Source: a bacterium (GTDB lineage Bacteria > Auribacterota > UBA3054). From it: a stretch of DNA of 35,249 nucleotides. Under the pieces are notes generated by a model, which was given only the letters and a program-made list of their open reading frames with translations, did no database searches and was not told where the DNA came from. Of this stretch, positions 17,824 to 25,862 are shown one piece after another (the stretch's first letter is position 1; each line of letters opens with the position of its first letter). The stretch spans positions 1-35,249 of the forward strand of contig JAFYHD010000064.1 in assembly GCA_017539325.1 (NCBI GenBank). The letters run 5' to 3'. The translations under genes were made by a program, and so were the position numbers.

Positions 17824-17832
17824 ATTTTAGCA
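17824..17832 (-). promoter_or_regulatory. Extended -10 element of the TPR gene
   Basis: On the minus strand TGC-TAAAAT, within TTTTATGCTAAAAT, ends six bases before the ATG at 17817. No good -35 hexamer is found at 16-18 bases. Confidence 0.5.
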
Positions 17833-17880
17833 TAAAAGGACCGCGGCAATCCCTTTCGGCGCCCTAAGAGGCCGTAATCG

Positions 17881-17909
17881 TTGACAATGCGAGGCTTTTT
17901 AGGTAGAAT
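17881..17909 (+). promoter_or_regulatory. Promoter of the HU gene
   Basis: TTGACA (17881-17886, perfect -35), a 17-base spacer and TAGAAT (17904-17909). Transcription would start near 17916, giving a leader of about 70 bases before the ATG at 17988. Confidence 0.85.
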
Positions 17910-17921
17910 CTCTTATTAAAT

Positions 17922-17937
17922 GAATGAAAATTCATTC
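17922..17937. promoter_or_regulatory. Operator-like inverted repeat in the HU leader
   Basis: GAATGAA (17922-17928), two A, TTCATTC (17931-17937). The perfect seven-base arms sit about ten bases downstream of the predicted transcription start, where a bound repressor would block initiation or clearance. The binding protein is unknown; HU autoregulation is one possibility. Confidence 0.5.
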
Positions 17938-17987
17938 GTGTTAACCGTTATACTATACATCGTTTTACCCGATACAAGGAGATCAAA

Positions 17988-18278
17988 ATGAAAAACACCA
18001 TCACCAAAGAAAATCTGATCACGAAAGTGTCAGAGAAGACCAACCAGCCCAAAGATGTCGTCAGAGCCGTCATCCAGCAGACCTTTGACTCCATCTGCGA
18101 ATATTTGGAAGAAGGCAACCGCCTCGAGCTGCGCCGTTTCGGCGTCTTCTCCGTCAAAGAGAGACGTCCCAGAGTCGGCCGCAACCCCAACTCTCCTCAG
18201 AAAGCCATTCAGATCCCTGCCTCTAAAGTCGCCGTCTTCAAAGCCAGCGTCATTTTGAAAAAGCAGGTCAAGAAGTAA
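17988..18278 (+). CDS. HU/IHF-family nucleoid DNA-binding protein
   Basis: A 96-residue basic protein of the HU/IHF family. The signature at about residues 50-68 is present (RRFGVFSVKERRPRVGRNP), including the Pro of the RNP tip that intercalates in bent DNA. The N-terminal helices (TKENLITKVSEKTNQPKDVV) form the dimer body. It would bend and compact DNA; HU cannot be told from IHF subunits by this sequence alone. AAGGAG lies six bases before the ATG, behind a strong promoter with an operator-like repeat. argC follows after 24 bases with no terminator visible, so it may head the long operon to 25363. Confidence 0.93.
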   Translation: MKNTITKENLITKVSEKTNQPKDVVRAVIQQTFDSICEYLEEGNRLELRRFGVFSVKERRPRVGRNPNSPQKAIQIPASKVAVFKASVILKKQVKK

Positions 18279-18302
18279 TATAAACCCACCGCTTCGGTTC
18301 AG

Positions 18303-19325
18303 ATGAAGAAGATTAGAGCCGCTATCTGCGGCGCCTCCGGCTATACCGGCCGGGAATTGTTGCTGAGGCTCTTGCGCCACAGCGGTGTCGAAGTCGTCGG
18401 ATTGGCCCACGGGCCGAGCTCCGAAGACTGCTCGATGCCGGACCTTTTCCCGGAATTCAAAACTTTATGCGAACTGCCGGTCCTGGGAGTGGAAACTCTC
18501 TATTCCCAGGACCTGGACGCGGTTTTTCTGGCTCTGCCCCACGGAGCCTCGGCGCCCATTGCCAAGGAATTCCTGGCCCGCGGCGTCAGAGTCATCGATT
18601 TCTCCGCCGATTACAGGCTGCGCGACACCGAAGTATACGAGAAATGGTACAAGGTCGCGCACTGCGACAAGGAAAACTTGAAGAAAGCGGTCTACGGTCT
18701 CTGCGAATGGTACAGGGACGAGATCAAGAACGCTCCTGTTGTGGCCGTTCCCGGCTGTTACGTGACGAGCGCCCTTATTCCGCTCATTCCCCTTCTCAAG
18801 GACGGCGTCATAGAGACCGACGACATAATAATCGATTCCAAGAGCGGCATCAGCGGCGCCGGCAAAAAGCTCACGCCCCAGGTCCACTACTGCGAATCGG
18901 CTGAATCTTTCAAAGCTTACGGCATGTTCAGCCACCGGCACACTCCCGAAATAGACCAGGAGCTCACGAAGTTCGCCGGACAGAACGTGAACGTGACCTT
19001 TACGCCTCACCTCCTTCCCATCATAAGAGGCATCCTCTCCACCATCTACGTGAAACTAAAAGACGGACGCTCCCCCTCTGACGTTCAGGCTTCCTGGGAA
19101 AAAGCCTACGGAAACGAGTTCTTCATGCGCCTCAGGAAACCCGGAACTTCCGTCGAGATTCGCCACATCGTCAACAGCAATTTCTGCGACATGTCATTCA
19201 CCGCAGGCGAAAAGAGAGTCATAATCACCAGCGCTCTCGATAACTTGGTGAAAGGCGCTTCCGGCGCCGCGCTGCAGAATTTTAACATCATGTTCGGTTT
19301 CCCCGAAACGGAAGGCCTTATCTAA
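18303..19325 (+). CDS. argC: N-acetyl-gamma-glutamyl-phosphate reductase
   Basis: A 340-residue cytosolic NADPH-dependent reductase, the third step of arginine synthesis (N-acetyl-glutamyl-phosphate to the semialdehyde). The nucleotide-binding loop is CGASGYTGREL (about 9-19), the catalytic cysteine is C152 in VPGCYVTSA, and the histidine motif SHRHTPEI is at 210-217. DSKSGISGAGKK and FTPHLLPIIRGI are also family landmarks. No other arginine gene is in the window. It lies between the HU gene and gltX, one base before the gltX start, with a weak ribosome-binding site. Confidence 0.95.
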   Translation: MKKIRAAICGASGYTGRELLLRLLRHSGVEVVGLAHGPSSEDCSMPDLFPEFKTLCELPVLGVETLYSQDLDAVFLALPHGASAPIAKEFLARGVRVIDFSADYRLRDTEVYEKWYKVAHCDKENLKKAVYGLCEWYRDEIKNAPVVAVPGCYVTSALIPLIPLLKDGVIETDDIIIDSKSGISGAGKKLTPQVHYCESAESFKAYGMFSHRHTPEIDQELTKFAGQNVNVTFTPHLLPIIRGILSTIYVKLKDGRSPSDVQASWEKAYGNEFFMRLRKPGTSVEIRHIVNSNFCDMSFTAGEKRVIITSALDNLVKGASGAALQNFNIMFGFPETEGLI

Positions 19326-19326
19326 A

Positions 19327-20790
19327 ATGAAATCCCGAGTGCGTTTCGCGCCCAGTCCCACTGGCATGTTACATCTTGGAGGCGCCCGCACGGCGCTTTT
19401 CAATTATCTGTTCGCCCGCAGAACGGGCGGCGATTTTCTCTTAAGGATCGAAGACACCGACAGGGCCCGCTTCCAGGCGGAGGCTCTTGAAGACATCACG
19501 AAGAGCCTGCAGTGGCTCGGCCTCGAATGGGACGAAGGCGTCATGAAAGGCGGAGACTGCGGCCCCTATTTCCAGTCAGAAAGACTTGACATCTACAAGA
19601 AGTACGTCGACGAGCTTTTGGCAAAAGGGCACGCCTACAAGTGCTACTGCAGCGAGGAAGAGCTCGCGGCCCAAAGAGAGGAAGCCAAGGAGAAAGGCCT
19701 TTCCGTCCAGGGCTACGACGGCCGCTGCTCAAGGCTCACACCGGAACAGATCGCGAAATACGAAGCGGAAGGCCGTGTGCCGACCGTGCGCTTCAAAATG
19801 CCTAAAGATGGCACGACCTCCTTTACCGACGCCATCCGCGGCGAAGTGACTTACCAGAACGACCAGCAGACCGACTTCATTATCCTGAAGGCGGACGGAT
19901 ACCCGACCTACCACCTCGCCAACATCGTGGACGACCACTTAATGGGCATCACGCACGTCATGCGCGGCGACGAGTGGATCTCTTCCACGCCGAAACACAT
20001 CTGCCTTTACAACGCCTTCGGCTGGACTCCCCCCACCTTCGCGCACCTTCCTGTAATCTTGAAGCCGGGCGGCGGCGGCAAGCTCTCCAAAAGGGACGGC
20101 GACGTCTCGGTCTTCCAGTACAAGGAAAAAGGCTACCTGCCAGAAGCCCTCGTGAATTTCCTGGCGCTCTTGGGCTGGGCTTATTCCGAGGATCAGGAGA
20201 TCGTCACTGTGGACGAGATGATAAAAGCCTTCAGCCTTGAGCACATCAACAAGGCCGGCGCCCAGTTCCACGTCGAGAAGCTGAACTGGATGAACGGCGA
20301 ATACATCAGGAAACTCACCGTGGAGGATCTCACCGAGCGCTGCTGGCCCTATCTCGTCGGCGCCGGACTCGTCAAGGAAGATCAGGACAAGAGCTCCCTG
20401 CACTACATCATGAGCCTCCTGCAGCCCCGCCTTGTTTTGCTGACCGATTCCGTCGACATGATCTCCTACTTTTTGAAAGACGAGATCGATTACAACGAAG
20501 CGGACGTCAGGAAGATCCTGAAAAAGGAAGGCGTCAAGGAAAACCTTGCCGCTTTGCGCCCCGTATTGGAAAGCAGCGACTTCACCGTCGAATCCCTGGA
20601 CCAGGCCATCCACGCTTTCATGGCGGAAACCGAGCTTTCTCCCAAGAAAGTTTTGCAGCCCTTGAGAGTCGCCGTGACCGGCCGCTCCTGCAGTCCCGGA
20701 ATGTTCGAGACGCTCTTCGCGCTTGGCAAAGAGAAAGTCCTGAAGAGAGTGGACTACGCCATCGAGAGCTTAACTAACATCGAAGCCTGA
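19327..20790 (+). CDS. gltX: Glutamyl-tRNA synthetase
   Basis: A 487-residue class I aminoacyl-tRNA synthetase. The HIGH-type motif is HLGG (16-19) in RFAPSPTGMLHLGGARTAL, and the KMSKS-type motif is KLSKR (252-256). A zinc-binding set is visible: C106, C108, Y130, C134. The C-terminal anticodon-binding part is complete and the length is normal. Whether it charges only tRNA-Glu or also tRNA-Gln depends on GatCAB elsewhere. tRNA-Glu itself lies at 29566. The start ATG is one base after the argC stop. Confidence 0.96.
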   Translation: MKSRVRFAPSPTGMLHLGGARTALFNYLFARRTGGDFLLRIEDTDRARFQAEALEDITKSLQWLGLEWDEGVMKGGDCGPYFQSERLDIYKKYVDELLAKGHAYKCYCSEEELAAQREEAKEKGLSVQGYDGRCSRLTPEQIAKYEAEGRVPTVRFKMPKDGTTSFTDAIRGEVTYQNDQQTDFIILKADGYPTYHLANIVDDHLMGITHVMRGDEWISSTPKHICLYNAFGWTPPTFAHLPVILKPGGGGKLSKRDGDVSVFQYKEKGYLPEALVNFLALLGWAYSEDQEIVTVDEMIKAFSLEHINKAGAQFHVEKLNWMNGEYIRKLTVEDLTERCWPYLVGAGLVKEDQDKSSLHYIMSLLQPRLVLLTDSVDMISYFLKDEIDYNEADVRKILKKEGVKENLAALRPVLESSDFTVESLDQAIHAFMAETELSPKKVLQPLRVAVTGRSCSPGMFETLFALGKEKVLKRVDYAIESLTNIEA

Positions 20791-20793
20791 TCT

Positions 20794-22125
20794 ATGCTGA
20801 CAGTCGCGCTTGTCGGTCGTCCCAACGTCGGGAAATCCATCCTCTTCAACCGCCTTTCCGGAAAAAGGCTCGCGATCGTTGAGGAGACGAGCGGCGTTAC
20901 CCGGGACCGACTCTACGCCACTGTGACCCACGACGGCGTATCGTTCCGCCTTATCGACACGGGCGGACTCGTCACCGACCCGGACGCCCTGGAAAAGCAC
21001 ATCACGAAACAAACCGACATCGCCGTAGCGGAAGCGGATCTCATTCTCTTTTTGGTCAGCGCCCAGGACGGCAGGACTCCGATGGACGACGTGGTCGCTT
21101 CTAAACTGCGCACGCTCGGCAAACCAGTCTGGCTCGTGGTCAACAAGGCCGACAATGAAAAATTCAAGGATTCCTGGGCCGACTTCTGCACCTACGAATT
21201 CTCCCCCACTGTGACGATCTCCGCCATGCACGCCATCGGGACCGACGAGCTCTTGGACCGCCTTCTTCACGAAGCCTCGCTCTTCGAGGACGAGGAAGAG
21301 AAAAAAGAAAACAAGGACGAGGCCTACTGCGCCGTCGCCTTCGTCGGCAAACCGAACGCCGGAAAATCCTCCCTTACCAACGCGCTCGCCGGTTTCGAGC
21401 GCTCCATAGTCAGCGACATCCCCGGCACGACCAGGGACAACGTTGACACGCTGATAGACTATGAAGGCAAGACCATAAGGCTCGTCGACACGGCCGGCAT
21501 CAGGCGCAAGCGCTCAATAGACAGCAAACTCGAAGTCTTCTCCGTTTCCCGCAGCGAAGCCGCCATCAAGCGCTCCAACGTCTGCGTGCTTCTCGTGGAC
21601 GCGACCGCCGGCATTTCCGTCACCGACAAAAAGATCGCGGCCATTGTGGCCGAGGCCGGCCGCCCCTGCGTCATCTGCGTGAACAAGTGGGACCTTATGC
21701 AGGGAAAAGCCGACCGCACTGCCTACATCGGCTGGATCAGGCAGGAACTCCCCTTCCTGGCCCACGCGCCCGTCATTCTCATTTCCGCCAAGGAAAACAA
21801 AAACATCCCCGCTCTCATGAAGGAGGTGCTGAAGCTCTACGCTTCCGTCTCCAAAAAGATCAGCACCGGCCTTCTGAACCGCGCAATCAGGGAGGCTATG
21901 GAAAAGCAGAGCCCGGCCGCGCTGAAGGGCAAACGTCTGAAATTCTTCTACGCCACCCAAACGGACAAGGAGCCGCCCACTTTTCTGCTTTTCGTCAACG
22001 ACCCAAGCCTGGTCATGGGCTCGTATGAAACATACCTTGTGAAGGCGCTGCGCGCTTCTCTGAAAATGGAAGGCGCTCTCATAAGGCTCGAATGGAAAGC
22101 CAGGGAATCCCAGTACCACGACTGA
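20794..22125 (+). CDS. der: Ribosome-assembly GTPase Der (EngA)
   Basis: A 443-residue tandem GTPase essential for 50S subunit assembly. The first G domain has GRPNVGKS (8-15), DTGG (55-58) and NKAD (117-120). The second has GKPNAGKS (185-192), DTAG and NKWD. The C-terminal KH-like domain ends with the basic tail. An acidic linker (about 165-176, EDEEEKKENKDE) joins the two domains. The residue after GKS in the first P-loop is Ser-Ile rather than the usual Ser-Thr, a mild deviation. It begins three bases after the gltX stop. Confidence 0.96.
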   Translation: MLTVALVGRPNVGKSILFNRLSGKRLAIVEETSGVTRDRLYATVTHDGVSFRLIDTGGLVTDPDALEKHITKQTDIAVAEADLILFLVSAQDGRTPMDDVVASKLRTLGKPVWLVVNKADNEKFKDSWADFCTYEFSPTVTISAMHAIGTDELLDRLLHEASLFEDEEEKKENKDEAYCAVAFVGKPNAGKSSLTNALAGFERSIVSDIPGTTRDNVDTLIDYEGKTIRLVDTAGIRRKRSIDSKLEVFSVSRSEAAIKRSNVCVLLVDATAGISVTDKKIAAIVAEAGRPCVICVNKWDLMQGKADRTAYIGWIRQELPFLAHAPVILISAKENKNIPALMKEVLKLYASVSKKISTGLLNRAIREAMEKQSPAALKGKRLKFFYATQTDKEPPTFLLFVNDPSLVMGSYETYLVKALRASLKMEGALIRLEWKARESQYHD

Positions 22126-22126
22126 T

Positions 22127-22666
22127 ATGCTCATCGCCGTTTTAGCTTATCTCGCGGGTTCCCTGCCGCTGGGCTTCTTCCTCCGCCGCTTCAATGTTCT
22201 CCGCCTCAACGGGAAGTTCGTCTCGATTGCCGCGGACTTTTCCTTAGGCATCCTTGTCACGGCGCTTCTGCCGAAACTGCCGCAGCTCATGTCGCGCTTC
22301 GGCCTTCCGAGCTTTGTCTATCCCTTGGGCAACAGCGCCCAGATCGGCGCCTGCGCCCTCATCTTCGCGGTCCTGGGCCATTACTTTTCCGTTTACGTCT
22401 GCGGCTGGGGGGGCCTGGGCTTGGCGCTCATCATGGGCGGATTCCTTATCCTCGCTCCGAACGCGGCCCTGCTCTCTTTCGCGGTCATCGCGCTTACTCT
22501 GCTAATCGTCCGCAGGATGAAGTACGCTTCCATCGCTGGGGCCCTTACTCTCCCCTTTTTCGTCTACTGGCAGTACCCGCTTGATAGGATCTATCTTGGG
22601 ACGGCCATAATACTCGCCGCGCTTATCGTCTTCACCCACACGCGCTTTTTCCTCGAACGCTCATGA
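22127..22666 (+). CDS. PlsY-like multi-pass membrane protein lacking acyltransferase motif 1
   Basis: A 179-residue membrane protein with about five helices. The start AYLAGSLPLGFFLRRF, the central DFSLGILVTALLPKL, and VLGHYFSVYVCGWGGLGLAL followed by LAP match the layout of PlsY, which acylates glycerol-3-phosphate with acyl-phosphate. The glycine-rich SGNxGATN motif that follows the first helix in PlsY is absent, and the GGKG loop is GGLG here. It may therefore be a non-catalytic or altered paralogue. PlsY kinship is inferred from order and spacing of the remaining motifs. It lies one base after der and overlaps ybeY by four bases. Confidence 0.65.
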   Translation: MLIAVLAYLAGSLPLGFFLRRFNVLRLNGKFVSIAADFSLGILVTALLPKLPQLMSRFGLPSFVYPLGNSAQIGACALIFAVLGHYFSVYVCGWGGLGLALIMGGFLILAPNAALLSFAVIALTLLIVRRMKYASIAGALTLPFFVYWQYPLDRIYLGTAIILAALIVFTHTRFFLERS

Positions 22667-23124
22667 AATACCTCGTCAACGTTTACAACAAGCAGCGTCT
22701 CGTCAAGATCGCCGATCTCAAGATCAAGGAGATCATCTCCTACGTTCTGGAAGATGAGTTGGCCCCAAGGACGATGGGCATGAACATCATGCTGGTCAGG
22801 GACCCCGTGATCAGGCGTTATCACAGAGATTTCATGGGTATCGACACTCCGACCGACTGCATCAGCTTTCCGCCGGAAGACCTCAAAGAGGCCAACGTTC
22901 TCGAGCCCGCCTGCGGCGACGTCGTGCTCTCCGTCGACCACGCGCTCGCTTACGCCCTTCAAAACGACGTTCTCTTCCCCGAGGAGATCGTCCGCTACGC
23001 TATTCACGGCACTTTGCACTGCCTCGGTTATGACGACCTGGACGCCAAGAGCCGCCGATCTATGTTTGCCAAGCAGGAAAAATACGTACGCGCCTGGCAT
23101 TCTAATTTCTACACCACAAAATAA
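22663..23124 (+). CDS. ybeY: Endoribonuclease YbeY, variant metal site
   Basis: A 153-residue protein of the UPF0054 family, a zinc-dependent RNase for 16S rRNA 3'-end maturation and ribosome quality control. The metal motif is normally HGxLHxxGYDH. Here it reads HGTLHCLGYDD (115-125), so the third histidine is replaced by Asp125. PTDCISFP (63-70) corresponds to the usual TDVLSFP. The rest of the length is normal. Aspartate can also bind zinc, so activity may persist. It sits in its common place before a CNNM/CorC protein, with one base shared between stop and start (TAATG). Confidence 0.9.
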   Translation: MKYLVNVYNKQRLVKIADLKIKEIISYVLEDELAPRTMGMNIMLVRDPVIRRYHRDFMGIDTPTDCISFPPEDLKEANVLEPACGDVVLSVDHALAYALQNDVLFPEEIVRYAIHGTLHCLGYDDLDAKSRRSMFAKQEKYVRAWHSNFYTTK

Positions 23125-24524
23125 TGGATCCTTCCCTGCAATACTTCCTGGACCATCTGCGTTCCGCCGGCCTCGCCAAATTCGCCGAGGCCTTGTCAAC
23201 AAACAATTTCGGCTTCATATCGCGCACTCTTGAGGAGGCTCAAAGACCTATTGAGGAGATCTTCACCTACCCGGAAGCGTACATCCTGTTCGGAATGTTT
23301 GTCATCATGTTCGTGGCCTGCGTTTACGCGACCACCGCCAACACCGCGGCCAACCACCTGACGGTCAAAGATCTCATAGAGGATGAAAACGTCGACACCG
23401 ACTTCATCAACGCCTGGCTGAAATACGCCGACAAGATCAGGATCTCGCTTTACCTCCTCCAGGCCGTCGCTCTTATCTACATGACGAGCGTCATCAACTG
23501 GATCTTCGACACCTTCGTCATAAGATCCTGGTGGCAGGAGCTCGGAATGACCCTGTTTCTCCTCTCCTTCGTCCTTGTCTTCGCCTGCTTAGTACCGTGG
23601 TTCGTGGGCGTGCATATGAAGAAGGAACTTCCCGTAAAGCACTTCGCCTTCCTGAAATTCATCTCGAACGTCATGCGCCCCGTCAACAGCTTCTGCCTCT
23701 TCCTGACCAGGAAAGTCATAAAAGGCGCGGGCTACGACATCAGCCAGGATGAAGTCTTGTCCACCGCCAGCGAAGTCGAGGAGCTTCTGAAAGACGAGAA
23801 GGAAAAGAAGATCGACGAGAACGAGCACGAGATGCTCCAGTCCGTCTTCGCTTTCGGCGACACGATAGCGAGGGAAGTAATGACTCCCCGCCCGGTGGTC
23901 TCAGCCATCGACGAGTCCGTCTCCCTAAGGGACGCCGTCAAGGTCGCGATCAAGGACGGGCACATGCGCATTCCCGTTTATTCCGGAACGATAGACAACA
24001 TCAAAGGCATCCTGCACGTCAGGGACGTCATGGACAAATGGAGCGAGGAAGCGGATATGCCGAGCCTCTCCTCCGTCATCAGGAAGCCTTACTTCATCCC
24101 GGAGACCAAGCGCGTGGCCGAGCTTCTGATCGAGATGCGCAAGACCAACACTCAGATCGCCATCGTAGTGGACGAATACGGCGGCATGGCCGGCATCGTC
24201 ACCGCCAACGACATCATCAGCGAGATCGTCGGCGAAATGCCCGAGGAAGACATCAACGCCGAAGCTCCCGAAATAGTCAAAGTCGACGACACTACTTACG
24301 AGATGTCCGGCACCGTCCTTGTGGACGACCTCAACGACATGCTGGAACTGGACCTGCCGGATGACGAGAGCTTCGACTCCATCGGCGGATACGCCCTCTA
24401 CAAGCTTGGGCACCTGCCCGTGGAAGGCGAAGAGATAAAAATAAAAGGCGGCTCGCTCAAGATCCTGAAGATCACAAGCAACCGCATTGAAAAGCTCCAG
24501 CTGAAACTTTGGGAGAAAGCATGA
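23124..24524 (+). CDS. CNNM/CorC (HlyC/CorC) family membrane protein with CBS pair
   Basis: A 466-residue protein: an N-terminal membrane part (helices near residues 49-70, 105-130, 138-160, in the position of the CNNM/DUF21 domain), a CBS pair (about 245-375, with VMTPRPVVSAID, HMRIPVYSG, GILHVRD, and IAIVVDEYGGMAGIVTANDIISEIVGE, here cut into family blocks) and a C-terminal CorC_HlyC domain (about 390-466). Relatives bind adenine nucleotides and affect Mg2+/Co2+ transport. The membrane domain looks divergent, with an extended N-terminus of about 48 residues. ybeY-corC adjacency is widespread. The next gene starts within its stop (ATGA). Confidence 0.88.
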   Translation: MDPSLQYFLDHLRSAGLAKFAEALSTNNFGFISRTLEEAQRPIEEIFTYPEAYILFGMFVIMFVACVYATTANTAANHLTVKDLIEDENVDTDFINAWLKYADKIRISLYLLQAVALIYMTSVINWIFDTFVIRSWWQELGMTLFLLSFVLVFACLVPWFVGVHMKKELPVKHFAFLKFISNVMRPVNSFCLFLTRKVIKGAGYDISQDEVLSTASEVEELLKDEKEKKIDENEHEMLQSVFAFGDTIAREVMTPRPVVSAIDESVSLRDAVKVAIKDGHMRIPVYSGTIDNIKGILHVRDVMDKWSEEADMPSLSSVIRKPYFIPETKRVAELLIEMRKTNTQIAIVVDEYGGMAGIVTANDIISEIVGEMPEEDINAEAPEIVKVDDTTYEMSGTVLVDDLNDMLELDLPDDESFDSIGGYALYKLGHLPVEGEEIKIKGGSLKILKITSNRIEKLQLKLWEKA

Positions 24525-25363
24525 GCGAAAGACCGATAGTCGCCCTCATATACGATTTCGACAAGACGCTTTGCACAAAAGACATGCAGGAGTACGCCTT
24601 CATTCCCAGTTTAGGAATGGATTCCGTCTCTTTCTGGAAAGAAGTCAACGACTTCGCCTCCAAAAACCAGATGGACCCGATCCTTGCCTACATGTTCATG
24701 ATGACAAAGCTGGCCAGGGGCAAAGTGCTGCTCACCAAAAACGTCCTGAGGGAGCAGGGCAAAACCGTCGAGCTTCTGCCCGGCATTCCCGAGTGGTTCT
24801 CCAAGATCAGGGAGTTCGGCGAGACCGAGGGCGTTGTGATCGAGCACTACATCGTCTCCTCCGGTCTCACGCAGATCATCCTCGGCACAGGCCTCGCGGA
24901 CGAATTCTCCGGCATCTACGCCAGCGAGTTCCTCTACGACGAGAACGGAGTGCCCATCTGGCCTGGGCTAGCCTTGAACTACACCTCCAAAACGCAGTTC
25001 ATCTTCAGGATCAACAAGGGCATCAGGGACATTACGGAAGCCAAAGCCCTTAACTCCTTCACGCCGCAGACTGAGCGCCGCATCCCGTACCGCAACATGA
25101 TCTACATCGGCGACGGCTTGACCGACGTTCCCTGCATGAAGCTCGTGAAACTGAACGGCGGCCACTCGATCGGCGTCTACCAGGGCGACGACGACTCCCA
25201 GGTCTGCGACCTCATCCGCCACGACCGCGTCAACTACATCACGAGAGCCGACTACCGCTTCGACCAGGAACTGGCCAGCATCGTCAAAAAGCTCATCGTC
25301 AGCATTAAGAAAGAAGAGGAATTGGGAGACATAGCCAAGCTCCATCAAAGCAAAGCCCTTTGA
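24521..25363 (+). CDS. HAD-superfamily phosphatase
   Basis: A 280-residue cytoplasmic HAD hydrolase. The nucleophile motif DFDKTL (12-17) and the acidic motif IGDGLTDVPCMK near the C-terminus are both intact; IVSSGLTQII holds the motif II serine. An insertion of about 70 residues between motif I and II is the cap domain. The substrate is unknown; small-molecule phosphates are the usual targets. I chose the ATG at 24521 because GGGAG lies five bases upstream and the ATG overlaps the previous stop (ATGA). The frame is open back to a TTG at 24509, which has no such site. Confidence 0.85.
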   Translation: MSERPIVALIYDFDKTLCTKDMQEYAFIPSLGMDSVSFWKEVNDFASKNQMDPILAYMFMMTKLARGKVLLTKNVLREQGKTVELLPGIPEWFSKIREFGETEGVVIEHYIVSSGLTQIILGTGLADEFSGIYASEFLYDENGVPIWPGLALNYTSKTQFIFRINKGIRDITEAKALNSFTPQTERRIPYRNMIYIGDGLTDVPCMKLVKLNGGHSIGVYQGDDDSQVCDLIRHDRVNYITRADYRFDQELASIVKKLIVSIKKEEELGDIAKLHQSKAL

Positions 25364-25367
25364 GATT

Positions 25368-25376
25368 TGCTATAAT
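25368..25376 (+). promoter_or_regulatory. Extended -10 element of the nrdR operon
   Basis: TGC-TATAAT (25368-25376) within TTTGCTATAAT, about 30 bases before the nrdR ATG, just after the HAD gene stop. The -35 hexamer is poor. No Shine-Dalgarno is evident before the ATG. This separates the nrdR unit from the long upstream operon. Confidence 0.65.
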
Positions 25377-25406
25377 CATTAAGATAAACCTACCAAATCT
25401 TGTATT

Positions 25407-25859
<453 letters not shown>

Positions 25860-25862
25860 GCG

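Noticed and set aside
24509-24520. TTG start for the HAD phosphatase at 24509
   Set aside because: It has no ribosome-binding site, while GGGAG lies five bases before the ATG at 24521.
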